Positions 1 through 9,289 of a stretch of 64,000 nucleotides of DNA are shown piece by piece. A program made the position numbers and the translations under genes. This DNA comes from JACDAL01 sp963849115 (GTDB lineage Bacteria > Actinomycetota > CADDZG01 > WHSQ01). The stretch spans positions 434,001-498,000 of the forward strand of contig CAWKGK010000008.1 of assembly GCA_963849115.1 (NCBI GenBank). The letters run 5' to 3'. How positions within the stretch are numbered: the first letter of the stretch is position 1; each line of letters begins with the position of its first letter. Below the pieces are notes generated by a model. The model saw only the letters and a program-made list of their open reading frames with translations. It was not told the origin of the DNA and ran no database searches.

Positions 1-69
1 CAATCCCCGCTGTATAGTGGGGCGGCGTTAGGCGAACGTTCATCTGCTGTCCATTTGGAGGACAACCTC

Positions 70-1926
70 ATGCCCGCGCAAGCCGCGGCCCACGAACAAA
101 CCAAGTCCAGGCGAGAGCTTGACCGCGTCGTCGTTCGTTTCGCGGGCGACTCGGGCGACGGGATGCAGCTCACCGGTGACCGATTCACGGACGCCACTGC
201 GCTGTTCGGCAACGACATCTCCACGATGCCCGACTTTCCGGCCGAGATCCGCGCTCCCGCCGGGACGATCTCGGGGGTCAGCGCCTTCCAGATCCACTTC
301 TCGGACCACGACATCCTGACCCCCGGAGATCAGCCGGGCGTGCTCGTGGCCATGAATCCGGCCGCGCTCAGGGCGCACCTCAAGGACGTCGTGCCCGGCG
401 GCCTCTTGATCGTCAACCGTGACGCCTTCGAAAAGCGAAACCTCGACAAGGCCGGCTACTCCACCAATCCGCTCGAAGACGGGAGCCTCGATAACTATCA
501 GGTCTATGAGATTCCCATGACCTCGATGACGATCGAGGCCGTCAAGGGGGCCGGGATCGGCAAGAAGGAGGCGCAGAGATCCAAGAACATGCTCGCCCTC
601 GGGGTGTTGTCGTGGATGTACGGACGGCCGCTCGAGCCGACGATCGACTGGCTCAACAAAAAGTTCGCCCGCAAGCCTCAGATAGCGGAAGCGAATACGG
701 CCGCGCTCAAGGTCGGCCACGCCTTCGGGGAAACTGCAGAGCTAAGTGCCTTCGAGGTGAAGCCGGCAGTCATCGCACCGGGGACATACCGGCGCGTCAC
801 CGGCAACCAAGCGCTCGCTTACGGGCTGATCGCCGCCAGCGTGCAGGCGAAACTCCCGCTGTTCTTGGGCTCGTATCCCATCACCCCCGCTTCTGACATC
901 CTGCACGAGCTCTCGCGCCACAAGAACTTCGGCATTCGCACCGTGCAGGCGGAGGATGAGATCGCAGCCTGCGGGATGGCGTTGGGGGCCGCATTCGCAG
1001 GCCACCTAGGAGTGACGACTACCTCCGGACCCGGTCTCGATCTCAAGTCCGAAACCATAGGCCTCGGAATCGCGCTGGAGCTACCTCTGATAGTCGTCGA
1101 CATCCAGCGTGGAGGACCTTCGACGGGCCTCCCGACCAAGACCGAGCAGTCAGACCTTCTGCATGCCATGTTCGGCCGTCACGGCGAGGCTCCTCTGCCG
1201 ATCGTGGCTTCTTATTCCCCCTCGTCGTGCTTCTGGGCTGCGCTCGAGTCTGTTCGGCTGGCGCTGAAGTACATGACGCCGGTCATCCTGTTGTCGGATG
1301 GTTACCTCGGAAACGGCGCCGAGCCCTGGCGTATCCCCAGCATCGACAAGCTCCCCGACATCTCGGTGAAGTTCGCAACCGAGCCCAACGTCGACGGCGA
1401 GTTCTGGCCATACCTCAGAGACGACGAAACGCTGGCGCGTCCCTGGGCCATTCCGGGTACCGCCGGCCTCGAACACAGGATCGGCGGCCTCGAGAAGGCG
1501 GACGGTACCGGCAATATCTCCTACGACCCCGAGAATCACCAACTCATGACGCTGTTGAGAGCGGCGAAGATCCAGGCAATCGAGGAGGACATCGACCCTC
1601 TCGAGTGGCACGGCGACGACGACGCCCAGGTGCTGGTGTTGGGCTGGGGAAGCACCTATGGCGCCATTGGAATCGCCTGCCGGAGGCTGCATGAACGGGG
1701 TAAGAAGGTCGCCCGTGCTCATTTGCGGCATATGAACCCGTTCCCTCAGAATACAGAGGACGTGCTGCGTCGCTTCAAGCGCGTGGTTATTCCTGAAATG
1801 AACACGGGACAGCTCGCCAAGCTCATCAGGGCAGACTTCCTCATCGATGCGATAACGATTTCGAGCATGCGCGGCATGCCTTTCAAGGCCCGAGACCTCG
1901 AAGCGCAATTGCTGAAGATCGTCTAA
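70..1926 (+). CDS. korA: 2-oxoacid:ferredoxin oxidoreductase, alpha subunit (gamma-alpha fusion)
   Basis: Subunit of a 2-oxoacid (probably 2-oxoglutarate) ferredoxin oxidoreductase, which oxidatively decarboxylates the oxoacid to acyl-CoA and reduces ferredoxin in the cytoplasm. The N-terminal ~200 residues are the gamma domain (FAGDSGDGMQLTG). The remainder is the pyrimidine-binding alpha domain (GSYPITPASDILHEL, TTSGPGLDLKSE). I start at ATG 70 (618 aa) because GGAGGA lies 7 bases upstream; a TTG at 55 is also open but overlaps that ribosome site. korB follows 71 bases later, as usual for this two-subunit enzyme. The family is certain. The exact substrate is inferred from the KorAB-like layout. 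Confidence 0.93.
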   Translation: MPAQAAAHEQTKSRRELDRVVVRFAGDSGDGMQLTGDRFTDATALFGNDISTMPDFPAEIRAPAGTISGVSAFQIHFSDHDILTPGDQPGVLVAMNPAALRAHLKDVVPGGLLIVNRDAFEKRNLDKAGYSTNPLEDGSLDNYQVYEIPMTSMTIEAVKGAGIGKKEAQRSKNMLALGVLSWMYGRPLEPTIDWLNKKFARKPQIAEANTAALKVGHAFGETAELSAFEVKPAVIAPGTYRRVTGNQALAYGLIAASVQAKLPLFLGSYPITPASDILHELSRHKNFGIRTVQAEDEIAACGMALGAAFAGHLGVTTTSGPGLDLKSETIGLGIALELPLIVVDIQRGGPSTGLPTKTEQSDLLHAMFGRHGEAPLPIVASYSPSSCFWAALESVRLALKYMTPVILLSDGYLGNGAEPWRIPSIDKLPDISVKFATEPNVDGEFWPYLRDDETLARPWAIPGTAGLEHRIGGLEKADGTGNISYDPENHQLMTLLRAAKIQAIEEDIDPLEWHGDDDAQVLVLGWGSTYGAIGIACRRLHERGKKVARAHLRHMNPFPQNTEDVLRRFKRVVIPEMNTGQLAKLIRADFLIDAITISSMRGMPFKARDLEAQLLKIV

Positions 1927-1997
1927 TGGCCTGGAGCGAGCTATCGGTGATGCAGGGACGCTCGAATGTGACGATAATTCTCGCGACGGGGCACTGA

Positions 1998-3065
1998 GTG
2001 GAAGAGAACGGAGAAACGCTGGGTTTGGGCCGGGGCCTGACGGAGGCATCGGGCGGCGTCAACACCCTGGCTCGTAAGGACTTTGTTTCAGACCAAGAAG
2101 TGCGCTGGTGCCCGGGCTGCGGTGACTACGCGATCCTGGCCGCCATTCAGAGCGTCATGCCCGAACTGGGCATCCCGCGCGAGAAGATCGTGTTCCTCTC
2201 AGGCATCGGCTGCGCCAGTCGCTTTCCCTATTACATGAACACCTATGGGCTGCACGGAATCCATGGGAGGGCGCCGGCGATCGCGACGGGGCTGGCGACC
2301 ACCCGCCCCGATCTGAGCGTGTGGGTCGTGATGGGCGACGGCGATGCGCTGTCGATCGGCGGTAATCACCTGATCCATGCATTGAGGCGCAATGTGAACC
2401 TCAAGATGCTCATCTTCAACAATCAGATCTACGGGCTCACCAAGGGTCAGTACTCGCCCACCTCGGAGCAGGGGAAGGTGACGAAATCGACTCCCTTCGG
2501 CTCCCTGGAACGGCCGTTCAACCCCATTTCGGTTGCTCTCGGCGCGGAGGCGACATTTGTTGCCCGCACTATGGACATCGAACGAAAGCACCTGCCTGCC
2601 GTCTTGCGGCGGGCCGCCGCCCACCGAGGCAGCGCCTTTGTCGAGATATATCAAAACTGCAACATCTTCAACGATGGCGCCTTCCTCGCATTGACCTCCA
2701 AGGAGGGCGGCTCGCGCAACCGCATCTACCTCGAGCATGACAAGCCTGTTCGCTTCGGCGCCAACCTCGAGAAGGGCGTACGAATGGACAAGGACGGCAG
2801 GCTCGAGATCGTTTTGGTGAGCGACGTTGATGTCTCTCATCTCGTTGTTCACGACGAGCACCGCGACAACCCAAGCCTGGCCTTCGCGCTGTCCCGCATC
2901 GCCGAAGGACCAACTACTCCGACACCCTTCGGGATCTTCCGCGATGTCCAGCGACCGGTATACGGTGAGGTAATGGAGAACCAGCTGCGCTCCGCTTCGG
3001 AGAAGCAGGGGCCGGGCGATCTCGAACGTTTGCTGTTTACCGAGGACACCTGGACAGTTGGCTGA
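1998..3065 (+). CDS. korB: 2-oxoacid:ferredoxin oxidoreductase, beta subunit
   Basis: The thiamine-diphosphate-binding partner of the upstream alpha subunit. WCPGCGDY near residue 38 begins the cysteine set expected to hold the 4Fe-4S cluster; GIGCASR and the later NCNIFND supply further cysteines. GDGDALSIGGNH followed by NNQIYGLTKGQ is the TPP/metal-binding signature of the KorB/PorB family. At 355 aa the length is normal. The GTG start at 1998 has only a modest GGGG upstream. Together with korA it forms a complete enzyme that could run oxidatively in the TCA cycle or reductively. Confidence 0.92.
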   Translation: MEENGETLGLGRGLTEASGGVNTLARKDFVSDQEVRWCPGCGDYAILAAIQSVMPELGIPREKIVFLSGIGCASRFPYYMNTYGLHGIHGRAPAIATGLATTRPDLSVWVVMGDGDALSIGGNHLIHALRRNVNLKMLIFNNQIYGLTKGQYSPTSEQGKVTKSTPFGSLERPFNPISVALGAEATFVARTMDIERKHLPAVLRRAAAHRGSAFVEIYQNCNIFNDGAFLALTSKEGGSRNRIYLEHDKPVRFGANLEKGVRMDKDGRLEIVLVSDVDVSHLVVHDEHRDNPSLAFALSRIAEGPTTPTPFGIFRDVQRPVYGEVMENQLRSASEKQGPGDLERLLFTEDTWTVG

Positions 3066-3273
3066 GGAGCCCTCGGCAGAGGCGATCGAGGAGCGGGCCC
3101 GCAAGCTCGAGCACGGCGGCGAAGGACACGAGGGCCTGAGGGACAATAGCGATGCTTCGCGGCGAGCCGCCGAGCAGATATTGCGGGAGTCGGAAGAGCG
3201 CATCGCGGACCCCGCCACCACCGATCGCTCCGAGGACGACGCCATCCGCCGCTCCTCCGAGGACACCGTCTAA
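3058..3273 (+). CDS. small acidic hypothetical protein
   Basis: A 71-residue highly charged protein, rich in Glu, Arg and Asp, with the pattern AAEQILRESEERIADP and no membrane segment. The TTG start lies inside the end of korB, overlapping it by 8 bases, so it would be translationally coupled. I do not recognise a domain. The helical charged composition and tight coupling argue for a real gene, but codon evidence alone is thin at this size. Confidence 0.45.
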   Translation: MAEEPSAEAIEERARKLEHGGEGHEGLRDNSDASRRAAEQILRESEERIADPATTDRSEDDAIRRSSEDTV

Positions 3274-3295
3274 CGGCAGCTTCCCCGCGCCCTTC

Positions 3296-3315
3296 ATCGC
3301 GCTGCTAAGCGCGAT
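3296..3315. terminator. hairpin between convergent genes
   Basis: Perfect 8-bp inverted repeat ATCGCGCT / AGCGCGAT with a GCTA loop, placed between the korAB-side genes and the convergent 3334-4569 gene. There is no long T-run, so it may act as a factor-assisted bidirectional terminator. Confidence 0.6.
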
Positions 3316-3333
3316 CCAACTTTGGGGCGAGCG

Positions 3334-4569
3334 CTAGAGGGAGCGCGAGTAGGCGATTACTGCGTTGTGCTGATTGTTCGTGGGACACCGGCCCGCGTCG
3401 ATCAGCATGCGGACATGGCTGCCCGCCTTCTTGAGCAGGTTGGGCCAGGCGTAGTCACCGCCTCCTTCGTTGGTTAACTCGACGACTTCTTTCCCCCACG
3501 TGGAGCCCCTGAGCCGGCGGGTGAGCAGGGCCTTGTCCGAATGACGGACCATCGCAAGCAACGCTCCATCGCCCGTGGGCGCCAAGCTTGGATCCATGTA
3601 ACCAGCATTGGTCTCGAGGGTGGTGGCTGCCTGCGAGCCGGCGGCGTTGAAGCGAACGACTTCGACGACATGGTTGATGACGTCGCTCTCGACCGAGGCC
3701 AGGACTGCGCCCGACGGAAGGGCAATCGCGCTCGGCTTGGCCTGTGAGGCGACGTCGGCACTTGCCGTCCCACCACCCCAGCTAACCAGATCCTGCGTGG
3801 CTGAATGCGTGAACATGCGCAGAGACCCGGCCCGAGCTACCAGCGCGACGCCGCTCGGCGTCTGTACCAGCGTGCCGGTGGACTTGTCGGAGGATGTCAG
3901 ATAGTGGATTGTGCGGCTCTTCAGAACGGGATGGGCGCTGAGGTCCGATAGCCACCCAGTCACCATCTCGTAGCTGTCGTCGCCCGCCTTTCGCAACCAC
4001 GTCACGACGCCGCGGGGGCCCGATGCACGGCGCTCGAAGGCGATGTCGGCCCTGACATTGCCCAGGCCCTGAGGCTCCAGGATCACCTCTGGACCGATGT
4101 GGGGGCCGCGGGGATCGCTGAGGCCGGTCAGCCTGCGCATCATGACCGCGGAGGGGCGAGCAAACTCGTACCCGGCCCACACTATCCACCCCCGCTGGAC
4201 GCCGGAGGCGGTAGTCAGGGCAATGGAAGCGGGCCGGTCGTTGGGCCCATCGCTCATCACTATGTTCCCATTCGAGACCGCTCCGCGGGTGGTGTTTTTC
4301 CACCCCGTGCCCGGATCGCGCCAGCGCAGGTGCATGCCGGACCCATGGGGGTCGTAGATGGCGAGCAGCCTCCCGCTCTTGGTCACCGTTAGGCGTTTGT
4401 TGCTGCCGTATCCGGTGGCGTTGCTCGAACCGCCGTCGCAATCATCGGCGACTTGGACGACCTCCTGCTCATGTGAAGCTCCGGCGGGGACCGCCACCAG
4501 CACCGCCGCCAACGAAACGACACCGGTCAGCCCTTTGAGAAGCGGCGTGCGCAACACGCCGAACCTCAT
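3334..4569 (-). CDS. secreted protein, possible beta-propeller
   Basis: A 411-aa protein with an N-terminal signal peptide: basic start, a hydrophobic stretch around residues 12-30 and an AGA-like cleavage site. The mature part has recurrent short strands with W/G turns (WRDPGTGWKN, WIVWAGYEF, SWGGGTASAD), resembling sialidase or BNR-type propellers, but I see no canonical Asp-box series. Its ATG overlaps the stop of the upstream ATP-grasp gene by four bases (ATGA), so it is the last gene of a three-gene operon with the kinase and ATP-grasp genes. Function unknown. Confidence 0.7.
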   Translation of the reverse strand: MRFGVLRTPLLKGLTGVVSLAAVLVAVPAGASHEQEVVQVADDCDGGSSNATGYGSNKRLTVTKSGRLLAIYDPHGSGMHLRWRDPGTGWKNTTRGAVSNGNIVMSDGPNDRPASIALTTASGVQRGWIVWAGYEFARPSAVMMRRLTGLSDPRGPHIGPEVILEPQGLGNVRADIAFERRASGPRGVVTWLRKAGDDSYEMVTGWLSDLSAHPVLKSRTIHYLTSSDKSTGTLVQTPSGVALVARAGSLRMFTHSATQDLVSWGGGTASADVASQAKPSAIALPSGAVLASVESDVINHVVEVVRFNAAGSQAATTLETNAGYMDPSLAPTGDGALLAMVRHSDKALLTRRLRGSTWGKEVVELTNEGGGDYAWPNLLKKAGSHVRMLIDAGRCPTNNQHNAVIAYSRSL

Positions 4570-5675
4570 GCCGAAATGCTCATGCGGGAATCCTCATTCG
4601 TCTCTGCGGCCGGCGCTGCGTGTGTCTGAAGCTTTCTCGAGCCGCCCAGGTGATAGCGGACGCGTGCGATGATCGGACCCGGGTCGAGTAGGGACTCGGT
4701 GCCGTGCGCAGTTCCCCGACGAGGACGAAACTCCCTCAAGGATTGAGCCACGCTCAGGGTGCCGGATTTCAGCGCCCAGCGCAGATGTCTGAGATCGCCG
4801 GCGAGCCAGCGGTAGGCGACTCCCTCCCGAGCTCGGGCGGGCGTCACACTCTTGCCATCCAGCAGATCGCACCACACACCCGCCAAGTTGACCCCCGCGG
4901 CCAACGCAAGGGACTGCGTGCCGTAGGGACGCGTGTGGACATCAAGCAGATGAGGGCCGATGACCTGCACGTTGAAGATGCCGTCATAATCGCTGAGGAG
5001 GAGACGAATCCTTTCCTCGAGCTCCTCATCAGGAGCGATCGTCATCGCGTAGCTCGCCTGACCGCAAGGCCTGGGCCAGATGCGATCCCAGCGCTGATGG
5101 ACCGCGGCGACCATACGTCCTTGCCACATGACGCCCCCCACGGTGCGGATGGGTTCGTTGAGAAACGGTTGCACCATGACCTCTCCCCGGATGGTCGCGG
5201 CTCGCTCGAGGTCGGCCGCCGAGTCGGCGCGAAACGGCCGTCGATCCCGCACGACCGGCTTGACCACGATCGGGTAATCGAGTCTTTGCGCTGCCGCCCT
5301 GAGCTCTGTTCCTGAGCCGAACGTCTGGGAGGGAGGGCTGCTAAGACCTACGTCCCGGGCGAGCCGGGCCAGCACCGTCTTGTCCAACAGATGCCGCACC
5401 GGGTAGTCGAGGTTCAGAAGCGCGCCGTCGCTCACAGGCAAGCAAGTCAGATAGGGGCGTGAGGCGAGCTCTGCCCAAACTGCCTCGGCATAGCCGGGCT
5501 CGTCCACCGCCGGGACGCGCACACTTCGAACACAGGAATGCGACGACGCCGCCAACGAGTGTTTGCCCTGGGTCGTCACAGCCGCTGCGTAGCCGGCCGC
5601 GTCCAGTGCCCTCACGGTCGTCAGGCCGATTCGGCCCTGGTCGCCGGTCACAAGCACCATTGCTCTGGGTTTCAC
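4566..5675 (-). CDS. ATP-grasp family ligase
   Basis: 369 aa. An N-terminal Rossmann-like half (VLVTGDQGRIGLTTVRAL) is followed by an ATP-grasp fold: YPIVVKPVVRD is the ATP-binding lysine strand, EVMVQPFLNEP the hinge, and GIFNVQVIG...DVHTRPYGTQ the metal-binding end. The family joins a carboxylate to an amine or thiol; the substrate is not readable here. Similar genes occur in exopolysaccharide or peptide-tailoring clusters, and the neighbours (P-loop kinase, nucleotidyltransferase-like protein, secreted protein) fit that setting. It overlaps both neighbours by four bases. Confidence 0.75.
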   Translation of the reverse strand: MKPRAMVLVTGDQGRIGLTTVRALDAAGYAAAVTTQGKHSLAASSHSCVRSVRVPAVDEPGYAEAVWAELASRPYLTCLPVSDGALLNLDYPVRHLLDKTVLARLARDVGLSSPPSQTFGSGTELRAAAQRLDYPIVVKPVVRDRRPFRADSAADLERAATIRGEVMVQPFLNEPIRTVGGVMWQGRMVAAVHQRWDRIWPRPCGQASYAMTIAPDEELEERIRLLLSDYDGIFNVQVIGPHLLDVHTRPYGTQSLALAAGVNLAGVWCDLLDGKSVTPARAREGVAYRWLAGDLRHLRWALKSGTLSVAQSLREFRPRRGTAHGTESLLDPGPIIARVRYHLGGSRKLQTHAAPAAETNEDSRMSISA

Positions 5676-6397
5676 TCAGGCCTCCTGGCATTGAGGTCAG
5701 ACACATGAGTCGCGACTTGTTCGATAAGGCGGGGCACCGGGAGGGCGGCGTCGAGAAACACGCGCCGCTGGCTGCGCGGCAGGATCCGATGCCAAACCGC
5801 CATCTGTCGGGCGAGCTCCCCCGTCGTCAACTGGGGCTTGCGCGCGTGGATCGTGACCGGGTCGGCTTCGAGGATCAGGATGAGATCTGCGCGCGGGATG
5901 AGGCGGCCGAGCACAACGAAGGGCCGCCCGGAGCGCAGGCGATACCGGCGCGGGTCGACGGCGTGGTCCCACCAGCCGCGCTCAAACACGACCCAACCGC
6001 CACTTCTGACGAAGGGTCCCACTCGCATGCGCCAGCCGAGCAGGAAGTCGATGAAGAGGTATAGCGCCTTCCACATCGAGGCTCCCCAGGGATAGGGGCG
6101 GGGGTAGACGCGCGGTCCGAAGAGATCCGGAGCACCGCCCTTACCCAGCCGGCGGGCGCGCGCCCGCTCCCGATTGCGCCGCGGCAAGAGACGGGGAAAG
6201 CGAATGTGCATGACGGGCACCTCGGCCAGCACCTGGCTGATGATCTCTGCCGCGAGAGTGCTCTTCCCGGCGCCGTCGGGGCCTCCGATGATGAGAACGC
6301 CGCCTGTGGTGGGAACACCTTTCGCCCCCACGGGGCTGCGGTGAGGCAACTGCCCTTCGGTGAAGCGGGGGGACTGCGATGAGGCTGAGGCAACCAT
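5672..6397 (-). CDS. thymidylate-kinase-like P-loop protein
   Basis: About 241 aa with a Walker A motif GGPDGAGKST and a later VVFERGWWDHAVDP segment that corresponds to the DR/ER substrate loop of the thymidylate kinase fold. Such proteins in sugar clusters often phosphorylate something other than dTMP, so the substrate is uncertain. I place the start at ATG 6397 because GGAAGGAAG precedes it; a longer reading to 6451 is open but lacks a comparable ribosome site. First gene of the three-gene minus-strand operon. Confidence 0.75.
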   Translation of the reverse strand: MVASASSQSPRFTEGQLPHRSPVGAKGVPTTGGVLIIGGPDGAGKSTLAAEIISQVLAEVPVMHIRFPRLLPRRNRERARARRLGKGGAPDLFGPRVYPRPYPWGASMWKALYLFIDFLLGWRMRVGPFVRSGGWVVFERGWWDHAVDPRRYRLRSGRPFVVLGRLIPRADLILILEADPVTIHARKPQLTTGELARQMAVWHRILPRSQRRVFLDAALPVPRLIEQVATHVSDLNARRPE

Positions 6398-6458
6398 GGA
6401 CTTCCTTCCGTCCAGAAATTTGCTTTTATTGGAGGAAGTTACCTTTCGCACCCGGTCG

Positions 6459-6473
6459 TTAACAATAAGTTAA
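6459..6473. promoter_or_regulatory. inverted repeat in divergent promoter region
   Basis: TTAAC-AATAA-GTTAA, a perfect 5+5 palindrome in an AT-rich patch between the divergent kinase and nucleotidyltransferase-like genes. It could be a regulator-binding site. A candidate promoter for the plus-strand gene is TTGGCG (6528) - 18 bases - TATGCT (6552). Confidence 0.35.
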
Positions 6474-6620
6474 TCTACGCAGACGCCCCTGAGCCGAGCC
6501 ATGTTCTACGTTTTTGACGCAACTCTATTGGCGCCCGGTCGGGATGGCACCTATGCTCGCGGGAATGAAAGCGGCATTCCTGCGTCCCACTTCCCGCGAC
6601 CCACGTCCAAGTACGAGCCA

Positions 6621-7478
6621 ATGACGAGCGACAGATACGAGCTCTGGCGCGGGCTTCTGGTCGGCCTTACCGAGGCGGCGCCGAACTGGGGCGTAGCCGG
6701 GAACGTCGACGAGGGCCTGTCGGGGGAGGGGGACGTCGATCTCATCGCCCCGGTGGCGGACTGGCGCGCCGTTGAACAACACTTTTGCGCCTGGGCCGAG
6801 GCTCACCGGCTCAGTCCCGTGGTTACTTGTACCCATCGGCCGGGTGTGCTCGAGCTGGTCGCCCTAGGGTCGGGAGACAAGCCTGTGTACCAGGTCGAGG
6901 TCCTCGGGTTCAGGCATTTTCGAGGGGCGCGGCTATACCGAGCCGAACATCTAGTTGCCGCCATGGAGATGGACCCGCGCGGCTGGCGTCGGCTGCGGCC
7001 GGGTGCCGCGGGGGTGGTCAAACTGCTACCTAACGGGGTCACCTGGAGCGGGGGTCTCAAGTGGCACGGCCCGAAGGCTCAGCGGGTATTGAAGGTTCTG
7101 AAGGATGATCCCGAAGGGGTTCGAGCCGCCGCCCGGGCGTTCGAGTCACTCGAGGGACTCGTGGCGACGGCCGCCCTCAGGGCCGGACAGGGGCGTTGGA
7201 GCCGATGGCGAATGACTGTGATCGGGTTGTGGGCTCTTGTGAAAGGTTTAGGCCACCCCCAATCCTTTATCGCCCGGGCCGGATTCCGCCTCCGCGCTGA
7301 TCGCTGCGAGCTTCTGGCCACGGTCAAGAATCAGGAGCTGGTGCGGCGCGACCCGGCCAAGTGGCTGGCACGGGTGGCAGTGGAGCATGAAGTGAGGTGG
7401 GCAGCCGACCGAGAGCCACCGTGGGGTCAGAGCAGCTCTACGCCTAGCGCCACGAGCTTGTTGCGAAATGACTCGTAG
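6621..7478 (+). CDS. nucleotidyltransferase-fold-like hypothetical protein
   Basis: About 285 aa from ATG 6621. The GEGDVDLIAP motif resembles the G-x-G/S-D-x-D metal-binding start of nucleotidyltransferase folds; the rest is helical and basic. I prefer 6621 to the ATG at 6501 because the residues before it look non-coding and a plausible promoter lies between them. Its last 52 bases overlap the convergent murA gene. It is divergent from the kinase/ATP-grasp operon and probably works with it. Function inferred only. Confidence 0.55.
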   Translation: MTSDRYELWRGLLVGLTEAAPNWGVAGNVDEGLSGEGDVDLIAPVADWRAVEQHFCAWAEAHRLSPVVTCTHRPGVLELVALGSGDKPVYQVEVLGFRHFRGARLYRAEHLVAAMEMDPRGWRRLRPGAAGVVKLLPNGVTWSGGLKWHGPKAQRVLKVLKDDPEGVRAAARAFESLEGLVATAALRAGQGRWSRWRMTVIGLWALVKGLGHPQSFIARAGFRLRADRCELLATVKNQELVRRDPAKWLARVAVEHEVRWAADREPPWGQSSSTPSATSLLRNDS

Positions 7479-8737
7479 CCTCGTTCGATCAAACGGGCAT
7501 TGTGGACTCGAGACACTCCATCTGCCACCAACGCGGCGATGACATAGGAGAAGCCGCCTCTGAGGTCCGGTACGTAGAGCTCGCCGCCCTGGAGCTTGGT
7601 TTGGCCCACCACTACCGCTGAGTGCAGGTGATTGCGGCGGCCGAAGCGGCACGGACTGGGCCCCAGACACTCTCTAAACGTTTGGATGTTCGCGCCGAGG
7701 CTGTTGAGGGCGTGGGTGTATCCGAGGCGGTTCTCGTAGACGGTTTCGTGTAGGACGGATACGCCTTGGGCTTGGGTCATAGCGGTCACCAAGGGCGGTT
7801 GCCAGTCGGTCATGAACCCTGGATGCACGTCCGTCTCCAGTGCCAGCGGCCTCAGCAAATTGGCGACTCGGTAGAAGGTGATGGTTTCTCCCGAGACATC
7901 GAACTCGCCGCCTGCTTTGCGGAAGACGTTGAGGAAGGTCATCATGTCGAGCTGGGCTACTCCGGAAACGGAGACGCAGCCGTTCGTGGCGAGCGCAGCG
8001 CATGCCCATGAGGCGGCCTCGAGCCGGTCCGGCATCGATCGATGAGTGAAGGCTCTGAGGGAGCTGGTGCCGTCAATGTGGATCACCCGGCCTGGTTGCA
8101 CAGAGATGATGGCGCCCATCTTCTGCAGCACCGTGATCAAATCGAGTATCTCGGGCTCGATGGCCGCGTTGGAAAGCTCTGTCTCGCCTTCGGCCAGCAC
8201 TGCGGTGAGCAGAACCTGTTCGGTGGCGCCTACGCTTGGATAGGGCAGGTTCAGCTTGCACCCGCGCAAGCGGTCGGCGGTCAGCCGAATGATTTCGGGG
8301 AGCTCTTCGACCACTGCCCCGAAGGACTTCAAGGCTTCGAGGTGCATGTCGATCGGTCGGGGCCCGATCTCGCAGCCGCCCGGCTGGTGGATCGTCACCG
8401 CACCGAGCCGGTGGAGCAGGGGGCCGCAGATCAGGATCGGGATACGGCTCTGCCCGTGCGCCTCCTCAAGCTGCTCTGGTGAGGGGGCTCGCAGCGTCCT
8501 GGCAGTGATCTCCATGGAGTCGCCGTCCCGCTCGACTGTGCCCCCCAGCGCTGTAATGAGCCGGCTCACCACGTCGATGTCGCGTACCTCCGCGACATTG
8601 GTGATCCGGCAGGGTTTGGACGTCAGCAGGGCGGCGACCATGGACTTAGGAACGCTGTTCTTGGCACCGCGCACGGTGACTCTGCCCTCGACGGGCGCTC
8701 CTCCGGCGATGCTTAGTACGTCTTCGTCTCTCGTCAC
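7427..8737 (-). CDS. murA: UDP-N-acetylglucosamine 1-carboxyvinyltransferase
   Basis: Transfers enolpyruvate from PEP to UDP-GlcNAc, the first committed step of peptidoglycan precursor synthesis, in the cytoplasm. 436 aa, normal length. RGAKNS near residue 24 holds the conserved Lys-Asn pair. The catalytic loop reads QPGGCEIGPRPID with the active-site Cys at residue 122, so a fosfomycin-sensitive Cys form is expected. FMTDWQPPLV and YENRLGY are further family motifs. The direct repeat GTCTAGATG (8756-8764 and 8771-8779) lies just upstream and may be regulatory. Confidence 0.95.
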   Translation of the reverse strand: MTRDEDVLSIAGGAPVEGRVTVRGAKNSVPKSMVAALLTSKPCRITNVAEVRDIDVVSRLITALGGTVERDGDSMEITARTLRAPSPEQLEEAHGQSRIPILICGPLLHRLGAVTIHQPGGCEIGPRPIDMHLEALKSFGAVVEELPEIIRLTADRLRGCKLNLPYPSVGATEQVLLTAVLAEGETELSNAAIEPEILDLITVLQKMGAIISVQPGRVIHIDGTSSLRAFTHRSMPDRLEAASWACAALATNGCVSVSGVAQLDMMTFLNVFRKAGGEFDVSGETITFYRVANLLRPLALETDVHPGFMTDWQPPLVTAMTQAQGVSVLHETVYENRLGYTHALNSLGANIQTFRECLGPSPCRFGRRNHLHSAVVVGQTKLQGGELYVPDLRGGFSYVIAALVADGVSRVHNARLIERGYESFRNKLVALGVELL

Positions 8738-8755
8738 GTTCGGTCCCTTGCCCTT

Positions 8756-8779
8756 GTCTAGATGTCTTTGGTCTAGATG
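8756..8779. repeat. 9-bp direct repeat upstream of murA
   Basis: GTCTAGATG occurs twice with a 15-base period, 19-42 bases upstream of the murA start. It could bind a regulator in tandem. The rest of the 8738-9024 gap shows no convincing gene. Confidence 0.3.
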
Positions 8780-9024
8780 CCTGTGTGGGAACCCCCATTC
8801 TTGCGGCGGCTCAGTCTAGGCGCCAATAGGGGTGGTCGAGCGCGGGCATCTCGGTCGTTGTCGGTTGGTGGGCGGGACCCTACCGGCTCAGGGAAACTGG
8901 CACTCATGAATGGAATTCTGGCGATCTTTTCCATGGCTGTTGCGCCTGCTGCCTCAGCCGCGGAGAAAGCCGGGTGGGCGTGGAGGGGCGGGAGCCGGCT
9001 TCTCCTGGAGCGTGCTCGGAAGCC

Positions 9025-9228
9025 GTGAGGGGATTCTTCGACCACCAGGTGTGGCACATCCTGGTCCTTGCGGCGGCCCTGCTGGGCGGAGCAAGCCTCG
9101 TGATCCTCCTCCTCGGCCCCCTGTTGTCTGAATCCTTCACCGACGACAGCAGCTCCCTGAGGGTGTGCCGAGCACTCGTTGCGGCCGGTATTGTGATGGT
9201 GGCCACGGAATGGTGGCTGATCCACTGA
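9025..9228 (+). CDS. small two-helix membrane protein
   Basis: 67 aa from GTG 9025, with two hydrophobic segments (HILVLAAALLGGASLVILLL, and ALVAAGIVMVATEWWLI at the end) separated by an acidic turn. No family recognised. The ribosome site is weak. It lies between murA and the Fe-S carrier promoter. Confidence 0.5.
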   Translation: MRGFFDHQVWHILVLAAALLGGASLVILLLGPLLSESFTDDSSSLRVCRALVAAGIVMVATEWWLIH

Positions 9229-9253
9229 CGTTTGCTAAAGATGCTCCTATAAT
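9225..9253 (+). promoter_or_regulatory. candidate housekeeping promoter for the Fe-S carrier gene
   Basis: CTGACG, 17 bases, then a perfect TATAAT (9248-9253), 37 bases before the GTG start. Good spacing for a main-sigma promoter. Confidence 0.55.
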
Positions 9254-9289
9254 TGAGTGACCCCGCCGGGCCCGAACCGAGGAGGAACC

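Noticed and set aside
55..69. TTG start for korA
   Set aside because: It overlaps GGAGGA, which is well placed for the ATG at 70.
8906..9028. Possible 40-aa peptide with a signal-like start before the small membrane protein
   Set aside because: No ribosome site, ends in arginine-rich non-domain sequence; coding status not supported.
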